A DNA stretch of 51,987 nucleotides, taken from positions 1 through 51,987 of the forward strand of contig NZ_LGDG01000024.1 of NCBI RefSeq assembly GCF_001279775.1. The letters are read 5' to 3'. Source of the DNA: Streptomyces sp. MMG1533 (GTDB lineage: Bacteria > Actinomycetota > Actinomycetes > Streptomycetales > Streptomycetaceae). Below are positions 1-7,760 of this stretch, piece after piece (positions within the stretch are counted from its first letter, which is position 1; each line of letters starts with the position of its first letter). Position numbers and translations under genes: made by a program. The notes beneath the pieces are model-generated. The model was not told the DNA's origin. It ran no database searches and worked only from the letters and a program-made list of their open reading frames with translations.

Positions 1-1
1 G

Positions 2-385
2 ACCCTGGTCGAGCTGTTCGGTCTGGCCCGCGAGCTCAACATCGACGCCGAGGGCATCGACATGGGCCCGTCCCCCACGGACGCCGCCCTTGCCGCCGAC
101 CTGGTGCTGCCGATCGAGGACCTCGACCTCACCGTCCGTTCGTACAACTGCCTCAAGCGCGAGGGCGTCCACTCCGTGGGTGAGCTCGTCGCCCGCTCCG
201 AGGCCGACCTCCTCGACATTCGCAACTTCGGTGCGAAGTCGATCGACGAGGTCAAGGCGAAGCTGGCCGGCATGGGCCTGGGTCTCAAGGACAGCCCGCC
301 CGGATTCGACCCGACCGCCGCCGCCGACGCCTTCGGTGCCGACGACGACGGGGACGCGGGCTTCGTGGAGACCGAGCAATACTGA
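2..385 (+). CDS. rpoA: RNA polymerase alpha subunit, C-terminal part (5' end outside window); probable paralogue
   Basis: The frame is open from the window edge. It encodes the end of the alpha N-terminal domain ([19 protein letters not shown]), the linker, and the alpha C-terminal domain that contacts UP-element DNA and activators ([20 protein letters not shown], then [17 protein letters not shown] with the helix-hairpin-helix). It ends in the acidic tail FVETEQY typical of Streptomyces alpha. Compared with the usual Streptomyces sequence as I recall it, several conservative changes are visible (VLPIEDLDL for ALPIEELEL, GVHS for GIHS). In the ribosomal-protein operon rpoA is followed directly by rplQ; here no rplQ follows, only about 360 bp without a gene and then an opposite-strand gene. 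This makes a second, paralogous rpoA copy the likelier reading. Identity as alpha is certain; paralogue status is inferred from context. Confidence 0.93.
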   Translation, partial: TLVELFGLARELNIDAEGIDMGPSPTDAALAADLVLPIEDLDLTVRSYNCLKREGVHSVGELVARSEADLLDIRNFGAKSIDEVKAKLAGMGLGLKDSPPGFDPTAAADAFGADDDGDAGFVETEQY

Positions 386-748
386 GCGCTGCGCTGCGCC
401 GGTCGTAGAGACACTTCGCGTACGGGGACGGGGACGGGGACGGGAGAATCTCCACACCGTTCCCTGCCCGCTGGGCGACTTCGGCCCGGTCCTCACCGGC
501 GCACAAACCCTGGCGAAGTCAGCCCGCGACAAGCGGCGCAGCACCAGCGCTTCACGTACGACCCGCTGCTCGGTGGGCCGGCGGTCACCGGCTTCCGGCC
601 TTGCCTGCCGCGCCCGCCCCGGCTGGTCTGACCCAAGGCACTGACAGCGGCCCTCGTGGCGGCCCGGACTCCCGCCCTGTGCGGGTCAGGCGGGCCGCTC
701 AGGTCGCTTCCCGACGACTCCTTGCAGACGGCGGCCTCCCCCGAGCGG
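386..748. other. Non-coding interval after rpoA
   Basis: No convincing gene. It contains three direct GGGGAC hexamers (about 423-445) and a GC-rich inverted repeat near its end, listed separately. There is no trace of rplQ. Confidence 0.6.
659..698. terminator. GC-rich interrupted stem-loop between convergent genes
   Basis: Outer arms GCGGCCCG / CGGGCCGC and inner arms CCCGC / GCGGG can fold into one interrupted hairpin. It lies between the rpoA-type gene (+) and the ATPase gene (-), which converge, so it could terminate either. There is no U-tract, as is usual in Streptomyces. Confidence 0.5.
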
Positions 749-1231
749 TCACACCACGCGGGCAGGGGTGCCACAGCAGCCGGCCGGGTGTCCGCCGGGG
801 TCGTCGGCCAGCACGATGCTGGCCGTGACGCGCTTGCCCACCGGCTCGCGGCGCACCTCGAAGCTGCGGCACACGCCCATGACGATCTCCAGCCCGTGCT
901 GACCAACGCGACCCGGATCTTCGGTACAGGCCGTCGGCAGGGTCGGTTCGGTGTCCCATACACTGATCTGGACGGCGCCGCCGCTGACCTCCAGGTCCAG
1001 CAGGCAGGGACCGGGCGCGTACTTGTAGGCGTTGGTCACAAACTCGCTGACGACCAGCTGCACGGTGCCCATCGCACGGTCCGACACCGGGATGCCGTGC
1101 ACGGCCTGCACCTCGGCCATGAAACGGCGGGCGGCATGACGGGCCGCCGCGATCGGCTCGCTGCCCTCGAAGGCAAAGGCCGACAGGATCGGGCGGCCGG
1201 CCAGCGACTGGTCCGCGTTTTCGTGCACCAC
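749..1231 (-). CDS. RsbW-like ATP-binding protein (anti-sigma/serine kinase type)
   Basis: A 160-aa protein consisting mostly of one HATPase_c domain of the GHKL fold. The N box with its catalytic Glu and Asn is visible as LVVSEFVTNAYKYAP, followed by the ATP-lid motifs VWDTEPT and GQHGLEIV. Streptomyces encode dozens of these small kinases. They usually bind or phosphorylate anti-sigma-factor antagonists, and the partner is often unlinked. The start is a GTG with a second GTG directly behind it, so the first residue is uncertain by one codon. The C-terminal 20 residues (GGHPAGCCGTP) are low-complexity and contain a CC pair. No antagonist gene is adjacent, although a sigma-factor gene lies 2.3 kb away on the other strand. 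Confidence 0.85.
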   Translation of the reverse strand: MVHENADQSLAGRPILSAFAFEGSEPIAAARHAARRFMAEVQAVHGIPVSDRAMGTVQLVVSEFVTNAYKYAPGPCLLDLEVSGGAVQISVWDTEPTLPTACTEDPGRVGQHGLEIVMGVCRSFEVRREPVGKRVTASIVLADDPGGHPAGCCGTPARVV

Positions 1232-1960
1232 TGAGCCGACACCGCCACCCTCGTCCTGAGCAACAGGTTAGTGGCGCCCGAATACCCCCGAAACGACACG
1301 GCACGCATCCGGCCCGCCCAGCACCGTGACTTTCGCACGGCATCCGCGTTCGAGGGCGCGACACGCGCACTCCTCGGGCCCTGCCCGCCGGAACCCGTAC
1401 ACGTCGAGCCGCTCGACCGGCGCCGCGGGGGCACCCGCCTGGAGCTGTCCACCACCCTGTTCGAACACCTGGAGATCTTCCACCGGCAACGCAGGTACTC
1501 CGCCCTCAAGATGCCGACTCCCGTCGAGCACGAGTTGCGCGCAATACCTGTAGCGCGAAATCGGCTGTCCCGGCTCCCCGCAGCTCAGCGCAGGCCGGAG
1601 CCTCCATCAGCCGGGGGCAGCGGCCACGAGTGCTTGCCCCCGAGCGTGGCTTCCTCCTGTCCTCCTGTCCTCCTGCCAGTCCGGTGCGGAGACCCCGTCA
1701 CCATGCCGCCCCGACGCGCGGGACGGGCAAGCGGACCCGATGACCCGCGGGTTCCGCCCGGGCCGGGCAAGAACGGGCAGCCGGACGGGTGAGTGAGGAC
1801 CCATGCCAGAGGTCGGGAGAATCTCCGCAGGAGCACCACACAGGCTGCACACGGCCTTTCGAAAGCCCCGTTAGCGTGACTGGCCGCTCGATCCCACATA
1901 CGAACGTGACCGGCCGAGGCCCCGGTGGGCCACGTCGCAAGCAACCCAGGAAGACCGCAG
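1232..1960. other. Interval with IS debris, otherwise no gene
   Basis: Apart from the transposase tail at about 1428-1550, I see no supported coding sequence. The long open frames here lack codon bias and domain similarity. The last 35 bp before 1961 form the leader of the zinc-ribbon gene. Confidence 0.55.
1428..1550 (+). pseudogene. IS3-family transposase (OrfB) C-terminal remnant
   Basis: The frame reads LSTTLFEHLEIFHRQRRYSA, then LKMPTPVEHEL. This matches the end of the DDE integrase domain of IS3-group OrfB proteins (the usual pattern is a Phe-x-Tyr-Ile-Glu-x-Phe-Tyr-Asn-x-x-Arg segment, then HSALG and a TP-x-E-[FY] motif). Nothing upstream in any frame supplies the rest of the catalytic domain, so only about 40 codons survive. 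Frame and pattern are clear; the IS group is from recall. Confidence 0.6.
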
Positions 1961-2752
1961 ATGGACTACTGCTCCTCGTGTCGTCGACATCTCAACGGCG
2001 CCCTGGTGTGTCCCGGGTGCGGTGCCTACGCCCCGGACATCGCTCCGCCCGCCGTCGGCACTCGCACCGGCCCGGCCCGGGGCGCCGACTCGCCGACGAC
2101 CGGCGACGCACCCGGCATCACGCATGCCGACCAGTTCGAGGCCCCCGGCGCGGCCCCGACCGCCGACGTCGAGGGCATGCCGCCCGCGCGGCAGGGACGA
2201 GCGGCACGACGTCGCCAGCTGGCACGCTGGAAGAAGAACAAACGCCGGGCTGCGGTCGCGACCGCCGTCGCACTCGTCGGTGGTGGCCTGACCATCGCCA
2301 CGATGGACCGGCACTCCACCGACCGGACGCAGGCGGCCACCACGCCGGACGACCGGAGCATGGGCACCACGGAGCAGACGCCTGAGCGCACTCGTCCGGC
2401 GTCGACACCGCCCACCACTCACCGGTCCTCACACACCACTCCCAAGGCGCAGCCGCCGGCGGCCAACGGCCCGTGGCAGCAGTCCCTCGCGGCCCCGCCC
2501 CGCACGACTGCGCCGAGCCCCCGGCCGGACGCGGCCGATTCTCCCCCTCCCGCTGCGACATCGGCCCCGCAGCCGCAGACCACCGCCCCGTCCTCGAGCG
2601 ACACGGCCCCGGACCGCACCGGTGAGGCCGCGGAGCAGCCCTCGGCGCCCGCAGCCTCCGATGGCACGAACTCCGGCACGCCCCAGACCAACCCCGATGA
2701 GGCATCGACGCCACTGCCCGAGGTCTGCCTGCTCGTGGTGTGTCTGGGCTGA
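1961..2752 (+). CDS. Zinc-ribbon membrane-anchored protein with long Pro/Thr/Ser-rich tail
   Basis: 263 aa. The start is the second ATG of the open frame because the protein then begins MDYCSSCRRHL, as in Streptomyces relatives I recall. An N-terminal zinc ribbon (CSSC at residues 4-7 and CPGC about 17 residues later) is followed by a basic stretch RRQLARWKKNKRR and one predicted membrane helix (about residues 90-108, AAVATAVALVGGGLTIATM). The remaining 150 residues are Pro/Thr/Ser/Ala-rich and probably lie outside the membrane. The protein ends EVCLLVVCLG, two cysteines in a hydrophobic tail. Topology suggests a cytoplasmic zinc ribbon tethered to an exported stalk. The function is unknown. 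It lies 5' of a sigma-factor gene on the same strand but 760 bp away, so co-transcription is uncertain. Confidence 0.75.
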   Translation: MDYCSSCRRHLNGALVCPGCGAYAPDIAPPAVGTRTGPARGADSPTTGDAPGITHADQFEAPGAAPTADVEGMPPARQGRAARRRQLARWKKNKRRAAVATAVALVGGGLTIATMDRHSTDRTQAATTPDDRSMGTTEQTPERTRPASTPPTTHRSSHTTPKAQPPAANGPWQQSLAAPPRTTAPSPRPDAADSPPPAATSAPQPQTTAPSSSDTAPDRTGEAAEQPSAPAASDGTNSGTPQTNPDEASTPLPEVCLLVVCLG

Positions 2753-3514
2753 TGGGTGCTCAGTACCCGGCCGTGACCGGCTCGGCGAAAGGGAACCGAG
2801 CGTGGGAGCCGTACGGCCGTCCATGAGTAAGGAACCCGGGCGCCGGCCGTCTGCTCGGCATGCCTCCGAGTCAAGCGGCCCGCTTCACGCCACTGCGCGG
2901 TTCGGTGACCGCCGCAACCCGGCAGATCACCCCTGTGCCCGCACCGAGCCCGCCACCATCGGACGCCGCCCCGCCGCCCCGTCTCCCCGATCGCGCCCCG
3001 GCCTGCCCCACGACGGCGGCAGGCGCTCTCCCCCGCCCACCCCGCCTACGCGATCCCGGATGACGACTCCGGAAGCAGAGCCCGACGGGCCTTCGCCCCC
3101 AGGTGACCTGGCCAACTCATGGCGACGGCAAGTACTCATCGCCACAAGAGTGTTGATCTCGCAACCGTCGGCTGTCGCCCGTGACGCTCCCGGTGCATGA
3201 CGCGCTGGAAGAAGTGACCCGAAAGGAGGGTCTCGGGGCCCGCCCTCTTGGGGGAGGCAGCGGGCACCGGCGTGCAGGGGCAGGCACGTTTCCCCCCGTG
3301 ACGGGCCTGCCCCTGCGCAAGTCACCGGCAGCAGGTCAGGCCGGAGGACAATATCCCGCCAGCTCCCCGGTACGGCCCGTGATCGGTGTCCGTGACTGTT
3401 GGGTGGAGGGGCCACCGAGTATTTGGGAGGCCGATGTGAGGTGCAGTACGCTCCCGGGGCACTGACCGGCCATTGGGGGGACGGACGTTGGGACGACGAG
3501 GGCATGCCCTGCGC
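2753..3514. other. Non-coding interval before the sigma factor gene
   Basis: About 760 bp with no supported gene. It carries one strong stem-loop (3274-3316). The 3420-3500 part probably holds the sigma-gene promoter and leader. Confidence 0.5.
3274..3316. terminator. 12-bp perfect stem, 19-nt loop
   Basis: Arms GCAGGGGCAGGC and GCCTGCCCCTGC are perfectly complementary. It could be a terminator for upstream transcripts or an RNA element in the leader of the sigma-factor gene about 200 bp downstream. Confidence 0.5.
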
Positions 3515-4087
3515 GTGTCGGCCGACGATCCTGCGCTGGAAACCGCCGTCGCTCAGGCCCAGGACGGTGACGAGGCCGCGTTCGCCACGCTGTACCGGCT
3601 CGTCCACCCCGGTCTGCTCGGCTACCTGCGCGGGATCGCGGGTGACGGCGCCGAGGACGTCACCGCCGCTGCCTGGCGGGAGATCGCCCGCGAGCTGCCA
3701 CGGTTCCGCGGCGACGGGCCCGGATTCCGCGGGTGGACGGCGAGCATCGCCCGGCGCCACGCGCTCGGCCATCCGCGGCGTCGCGGCGCGTCGTCCCGCT
3801 CGTCGGGAAGCTCCGTGGCACCGCCCGCCGCCCCTGCTCCGCCCGGAGCGACGCCGTCCGCCGAGACGGCCCAGGCCCTTCTCGCCCGGCTGCCCCGCGC
3901 CCAGGCCGAAGCGGTCCTCCTCCGCCATGCGGTACGCCTGGATGATCCCGCGGTGGCCCGGGTGATGCGCAGGCCCCGCCCTGTCGTACGGGTTCTGGCC
4001 CGCCGCGGCTTGAGGAACCTCGCGCGTCTGCTCGGCCCCGACGATGTGACACGCGATGTCGCGTGGACGCTGGGGGAAACGAGATGA
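3515..4087 (+). CDS. ECF-like RNA polymerase sigma factor
   Basis: 190 aa from the GTG at 3515. TTG codons at 3473 and 3488 are in the same frame and would add up to 14 basic residues. The protein has a sigma region 2-like N-terminus (AFATLYRLVHPGLLGYLRGI, then EDVTAAAWREIARELPRFRG and FRGWTASIARRHAL) and a region 4-like C-terminus (LLARLPRAQAEAVLLRHAVR, then an RRPRPVVRVLARRGLRNLA helix). A Ser/Pro/Ala linker joins them. Region 2 is degenerate in the promoter-melting part, as in many Streptomyces orphan ECFs. The stop overlaps the next ATG in ATGA, so the membrane protein behind it is translationally coupled and is the probable anti-sigma or regulatory partner. Confidence 0.8.
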   Translation: MSADDPALETAVAQAQDGDEAAFATLYRLVHPGLLGYLRGIAGDGAEDVTAAAWREIARELPRFRGDGPGFRGWTASIARRHALGHPRRRGASSRSSGSSVAPPAAPAPPGATPSAETAQALLARLPRAQAEAVLLRHAVRLDDPAVARVMRRPRPVVRVLARRGLRNLARLLGPDDVTRDVAWTLGETR

Positions 4088-4857
4088 GCACCGATCGGAA
4101 CGGAGATGAACCGTTGAGCGGCGAAGCCCTCAGGCGCGAAGTCGCCCCGCGCCCCGGTGCACCTGAAGACGTCGGCGCCGCGACCGGCCTCGACGACGCG
4201 TCCGCGCTGGAGCGGGCGGCCGAACAGATCGGCGAGGCACTGCGGCAGCAGCCCGTGGACGCCACCGCGGAGCAGGCCGCCGTCGCGGCGTTCCGCAGCG
4301 CACGCACGGCGGGCGACCTGACCCTGCGCACCCGACACCGGGACGACTGGCGCCCACGGACCCAGAAGCAACGATGGGCACGCGGGGGAGCAGTCGCCCT
4401 CGTGACGAGCGCGCTGCTGGGTGGCATCGCCTTCGCCTCCATCCGCGCGACGGACACGCAGCAGCACGACACTCCCGATCCCGGCACCAGCCACAGCACC
4501 CGCCGGCCACCCCGGCCACCGGTGCACCCACCCGGCGGACAGGCTTCTGCTCCCGTCACGCCCAGCACGACACCGACCGCGTCCGCACAGCACCCCGAGA
4601 CGGCAAAGGACCTCGAGGCGCACTGTCGCGCCTACGAGCGCACCAAGAACCGTGGCCACGCCCTGAACGCCACGGCCTGGCAGCGCCTCGTCCAGGCCGC
4701 GGGCGGTGAACAACAGGTTGCGGCCTACTGCGCCGAGTTGACGAGTTCAGCAGACGAGACCACCCCGTCACCGGGGAAGGCGAATAAGCCCGGGAAGGGC
4801 CAGGGCAAGCCGAGCGCCAAAGCCAAGCCGTCGAAGGGGTCCCCGAACCGACCCTAG
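4084..4857 (+). CDS. Single-pass membrane protein coupled to the sigma factor; candidate anti-sigma or regulator
   Basis: 257 aa, with an ATG overlapping the sigma-factor stop. The N-terminal 100 residues are charged and cytoplasmic (ALERAAEQIGEALRQQPVDA, then EQAAVAAFRSART). One membrane helix follows at about residues 103-121 (AVALVTSALLGGIAFASI), then an external Pro/Thr/Ser-rich linker and a small conserved-looking domain (LEAHCRAYERTKNRGHALNA and QQVAAYCAEL) with two Cys. The C-terminus is Lys/Pro-rich. The layout of cytoplasmic domain, helix and external sensor is that of ECF regulators, but I see no zinc-binding HxxxCxxC anti-sigma motif. The role is therefore inferred from coupling only. 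Confidence 0.75.
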   Translation: MSTDRNGDEPLSGEALRREVAPRPGAPEDVGAATGLDDASALERAAEQIGEALRQQPVDATAEQAAVAAFRSARTAGDLTLRTRHRDDWRPRTQKQRWARGGAVALVTSALLGGIAFASIRATDTQQHDTPDPGTSHSTRRPPRPPVHPPGGQASAPVTPSTTPTASAQHPETAKDLEAHCRAYERTKNRGHALNATAWQRLVQAAGGEQQVAAYCAELTSSADETTPSPGKANKPGKGQGKPSAKAKPSKGSPNRP

Positions 4858-4948
4858 GCACCCGCACACAGCCAGGGGGGTCGGGACAGGACAGACGTCG
4901 GAATCCGTGGTGCGCGGTCCGCTCGTCGGCCGCGGAGGGCTGTCGTGG

Positions 4949-5393
4949 CTACGGGATGGTGACCCGGTACCTGCCGCTGGAGAGGTCGGCGACCGTGGGT
5001 GTGACGGTCACGCCGCCGAGGGACTGCGTCCGCCGAGGCGTCGCGGGGTCGTCCCAGTCGCACTTGGCGCCTTCCCAGGCGGAGATGCCGTAGGTGGTGC
5101 CCGCGGTGACCTGGTAGTCGGTGGCGATGACGGGCCGGGGCCAGGTTCCGGAGACGCTGTACGTCGCACGTGACGGAGGTGCCGTCGTCGATCCGCAGGC
5201 TGCCGAAGGACACGATGGAGGGGCCGTCCCCTCGGACCTGTGCCGGCACCTCGACGGTGAGTGAGGCCGTGGAGGCGGCCGACGCCGTGGGTGCCGCGGC
5301 GAGTGCGGTGGCACTGGTGGCGGCGAGGAGGGCGGTCAAGCCGACGGAACGGGCCGTGCGGCGCGTACGGCCGTGGGGGTGCTTGAGGCCCAT
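4949..5393 (-). pseudogene. Secreted protein, frameshifted in mid-gene
   Basis: It starts at ATG 5393 after a good ribosome site (CTGGAGAAG). The first frame gives a Sec signal peptide (LTALLAATSATALAAAPTAS) and a mature start ASLTVEVPAQVRGDGPS running to DDGTSVTCDV. The sensible continuation lies in another frame: YSVSGTWPRPVIATDYQVTA, then TTYGISAWEGAKCDWDDPAT, ending LSSGRYRVTIP and TAG at 4949. One extra base near 5165 would explain it. In the shifted frame the Cys in TC and the later Cys before DWDD could form a disulfide. The mature domain would be about 110 aa, a small extracellular protein I cannot assign. A true mutation and a sequencing error cannot be told apart here. Confidence 0.65.
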
Positions 5394-5544
5394 GTCTTCT
5401 CCAGATTTCGAGAGGAAATTGAAAGCTCAATGAAATACGTGACCAGTGTTGCCAGAGGGAGCGCTGACGCAGGAGCCCGATTCTGGCCACGTTGATCTGC
5501 CGCTGCGCTCGTGCCAGCACCGTGTTCGGGCGTGCCGTACGGCT

Positions 5545-5958
5545 CTACTCGGCGAAGACGTACTGCTCGACGATCAGCCCCTTCTCCCGTCTCGCGAAGG
5601 TGACCGTCCGGCCTCCGAGGGCGGAGCCGTGGATGACGCAGCTCCAGCCCGGGTACACGCCGGCGGCGCGCCTGAGGTCCTCGTTGTCGGGATTGGTGAG
5701 GGTGAGCGAGGGGCGCGCGGTCGGCCGGGGTGCTTCCTCGGCGGGCAGTTCCCGCATGAAGAGGATTTCGCGGATGATCTGGCCGCCCCGCCACTGCGCG
5801 ACGGTCGCCATCCGGACTCCCAGGGCGGGGATGCCGCCGATGGTGGCCGTCCAGTCGCCCCGCGCCACTTTGGGCTGGTGGGTGACGACGAGGGCGTCGG
5901 GGGCTTCTATTTGGAACTGGTGCATGGCATCGATGTGCGGCTCGACGCCTTCGGTGCG
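5545..5958 (-). pseudogene. SnoaL/NTF2-like protein, 5' end missing
   Basis: The frame encodes a beta-rich sheet typical of SnoaL-like folds (HIDAMHQFQIEAPDALVVTH, then WTATIGGIPALGVRMATVAQ and GGQIIREILFMRELPAE) followed by VYPGWSCVIHGSALGGRTV and KGLIVEQYVFAE. Homology-like sequence begins abruptly at about 5958. Further upstream the same frame only reads antisense through the PEBP gene, so the first 40-60 codons and the promoter have been lost. The truncation point is within a few bases of the first usable PEBP codon on the other strand, which marks a recombination or deletion junction. The family call is moderate. Confidence 0.55.
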
Positions 5959-6523
5959 TACACCGCCCCACAACGACCCCTTCGCCCGCCTCCCCGAGGC
6001 AGCGACCTTCACCGTCACCAGCACCACGCTGACCGACGGCGCTCCCCTGCCCAGTGAGCAGATGTCCGGCATGTTCGGTGTCCCGGGCGGCAAGGACGTC
6101 TCGCCGCAGCTGTCGTGGAGCGGCGCCCCCGAGGGCACCAAGAGCTACGCCGTGACGATGTACGACCCCGACGCCCCGACCGGCTCCGGCTTCTGGCACT
6201 GGGCCGTGGCCGACATTCCCGCCACCGTCACCGAACTGGCGGAAGGCGTCACCGAACTGCCGGAAGGCGTCGGCGACGACACCGGCGCGAGCCTTCCCGA
6301 GGCGGCCTTCCAGGTGCCCAACGACGCCCGCATCGGGCGCTTCATCGGCGCGGCCCCGCCGGCCGGACACGGCCCGCACCGCTACGTCTTCGTCGTGCAC
6401 GCCCTCGACGTCGAGACCATCGGCGTCCCGGCCGACACCACCCCCGCGTTCCTCGGCTTCACCATGGCCCGCCACATCCTCGGCCGCGCGGTCCTGACCG
6501 CCACCGCAGAAACGTCCGCCTGA
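5954..6523 (+). CDS. YbhB/YbcL-type phosphatidylethanolamine-binding protein (PEBP)
   Basis: 189 aa if begun at the GTG at 5954. Almost complete relative to the family: FTVTSTTLTDGAPLP, GGKDVSPQLSWSGAPEGTKS, MYDPDAPTGSGFWHWAVADI and GHGPHRYVFVVHALD carry the ligand-pocket motifs (DPDAP, GxxHW and GxHR). The usual first residues (a short DPYARLPE-like start) are just preserved as NDPFARLPE, but there is no ribosome site and the leader is replaced by the truncated SnoaL-like gene in antisense. Expression is therefore doubtful. A 21-bp in-frame tandem duplication adds seven residues (TELAEGV/TELPEGV). PEBPs are small cytoplasmic or secreted proteins of uncertain role in bacteria. Confidence 0.75.
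   Translation: MRTPPHNDPFARLPEAATFTVTSTTLTDGAPLPSEQMSGMFGVPGGKDVSPQLSWSGAPEGTKSYAVTMYDPDAPTGSGFWHWAVADIPATVTELAEGVTELPEGVGDDTGASLPEAAFQVPNDARIGRFIGAAPPAGHGPHRYVFVVHALDVETIGVPADTTPAFLGFTMARHILGRAVLTATAETSA
6228..6269 (+). repeat. 21-bp tandem duplication inside the PEBP gene
   Basis: Two 21-bp units differing at one position (ACCGAACTG[G/C]CGGAAGGC plus GTC) encode TELAEGV then TELPEGV. Relatives I recall have one unit here, so this is an in-frame slippage duplication on a surface loop after the DIPA motif. Confidence 0.7.
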
Positions 6524-6688
6524 CCCCCGAGCCGCCGAGGCGGCCGAGGAGCAGCATCGGGCAACGGGACAGGTTCCGCAGAGGTACCGTCAGAACACCA
6601 GGCACGACGGCCTGACAGGCCTCGGAACTGCCACCGCCTCCGTACGCGCGGCGCTTCCACACGCCCCGGCCGAGCCGGAGAGGCAGAC

Positions 6689-6721
6689 GGTCAACGGTTC
6701 GTGTTCTCACGGCCGTTGACC
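6689..6721. terminator. Inverted repeat between convergent PEBP and HAD genes
   Basis: GGTCAACGG and CCGTTGACC arms (9 bp) with a 15-nt loop; flanking AGACGG and CCGTCT can extend the pairing imperfectly. It lies 25 bp beyond the end of the HAD gene and so could serve both convergent genes. Confidence 0.6.
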
Positions 6722-6746
6722 TCTCCGAGCCGTCTGTCGGACTCCA

Positions 6747-7403
6747 TCATGGCGTCACGGTCCGCACGACGACATGGTTGATCGCGGAGGCAACGTCGTC
6801 AGCAACGTGGGTGGGCTGGTAGGAGTCCTGGGTCCACGGTCGGCCGTCCGAGACCCACACGCTTCGAAGACCGAGTGCGTTCGCGCCCGCGATGTCGGCG
6901 TGCGGAGAATCGCCGATGACCCAGGCACCGGAGAGGGGAACTCCCACGGCCTCCACTGCCGCATGGAAGATCTCCGGATCCGGCTTCTTGTGACCGACTC
7001 CCTCGGAGACCACCCAGCCCTGCACGAGCCGGTCGAGTCCGGCATTGCGGATCTTCGCTTCCTGCTGCGTGATACGCCCGTTGGTGACGATCACGCAGGT
7101 CCAACCGGCAGCCTGCGCTTTGCTCAGGGCCTCGCGGGAGGAGTCCGCCAGCACGACGCGATCGGCGGCGCCATTGTCAAGTAGCGTACGGATTGCGGTG
7201 GTTGGCACCAGGGTCCCATACCGGTCGGTCATGGCTGCGGCGACATCGGGACGTGCGGTATAGCCGCCGGCGTCGACGGTCATCACCCACGTGAGGTCGG
7301 TGCCGGGCAGTCCGTGCTCGGCCAGGAATGCCTGGACGGCGGCGAGGAAGGCCGCATCGCGGTCGACGAGGGTGTTGTCGAGGTCCAGCATCAGCACAGG
7401 CAT
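6747..7403 (-). CDS. HAD-superfamily hydrolase (haloacid dehalogenase-like phosphatase)
   Basis: 218 aa with all four HAD motifs. Motif I is LDLDNTLVD (nucleophile Asp6, acid/base Asp8), motif II is VIVTNG, motif III is the Lys in GHKKPDPEIF, and motif IV is VIGDSPHADI. The cap insertion between motifs I and II is helical, as in subfamily IA. Members act on small phosphorylated metabolites or as nucleotidases; the substrate cannot be read from the sequence. The start ATG is tight against motif I (MPVLMLDLDNT), as is normal. It stands alone, with an IS remnant upstream and a stem-loop downstream. Confidence 0.88.
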   Translation of the reverse strand: MPVLMLDLDNTLVDRDAAFLAAVQAFLAEHGLPGTDLTWVMTVDAGGYTARPDVAAAMTDRYGTLVPTTAIRTLLDNGAADRVVLADSSREALSKAQAAGWTCVIVTNGRITQQEAKIRNAGLDRLVQGWVVSEGVGHKKPDPEIFHAAVEAVGVPLSGAWVIGDSPHADIAGANALGLRSVWVSDGRPWTQDSYQPTHVADDVASAINHVVVRTVTP

Positions 7404-7417
7404 GATCGGCAGTAGCT

Positions 7418-7700
7418 TACTTCGGGCCGCTGCGGCAGTTCACCCTCGCCAACTCCAACCACCCCAACCACACCGTCCAAACCCGCGCGCTGCACCTCTA
7501 CCCGCACTGGCGCAACCAGAACGCCCGCCACCCCGACATCCTGGCCGCCCAGCGGCGCGAACGCGCCCGTATCCGCATCCGCATCCGCATCCGCATCCGC
7601 GCCCGTACCCGCATCCGCATCCGCATCCGCATCCGCATCCGCATCCGCAGCGAGAAAGGCATCCGCTGGGGCGGCCGCCCTCTCAACCCCGCGGCCCGAC
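7418..7700 (+). pseudogene. Transposase C-terminal remnant with expanded hexanucleotide repeat
   Basis: The frame reads FGPLRQFTLANSNHPNH, then TRALHLYPHWRNQNARHPDI and LAAQRRERARIR, then an artificial Arg-Ile repeat, then RSEKGIRWGGRPL. The HPD-[IV]-LAAQRRERAR-[IV]-RSE string is a tail I recall from Streptomyces transposase/integrase ORFs; the IS family is uncertain. There is no start and no catalytic domain. A related fragment of the same tail is present at 40171-40279. The repeat expansion splits ARIR from SEKG. Confidence 0.55.
7571..7648 (+). repeat. (ATCCGC)n hexanucleotide microsatellite, 13 units
   Basis: Five perfect ATCCGC units, two variant units (GCCCGT, ACCCGC), then six perfect units. 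The length is a multiple of six, so the host frame is kept and reads as alternating Arg-Ile. It lies inside dead transposase sequence. Confidence 0.9.
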
Positions 7701-7760
7701 CGCCGCGCCGAGACCGTCGGCGATCTGACACGAGCGGCCTCGACGCAGGAACAAGCCCCG

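Noticed and set aside
7571..7648. Hexamer array considered as a CRISPR or as a coding (Arg-Ile)n protein
   Set aside because: Units are contiguous with no spacers, and the surrounding frame is a decayed transposase tail, so it is a microsatellite.
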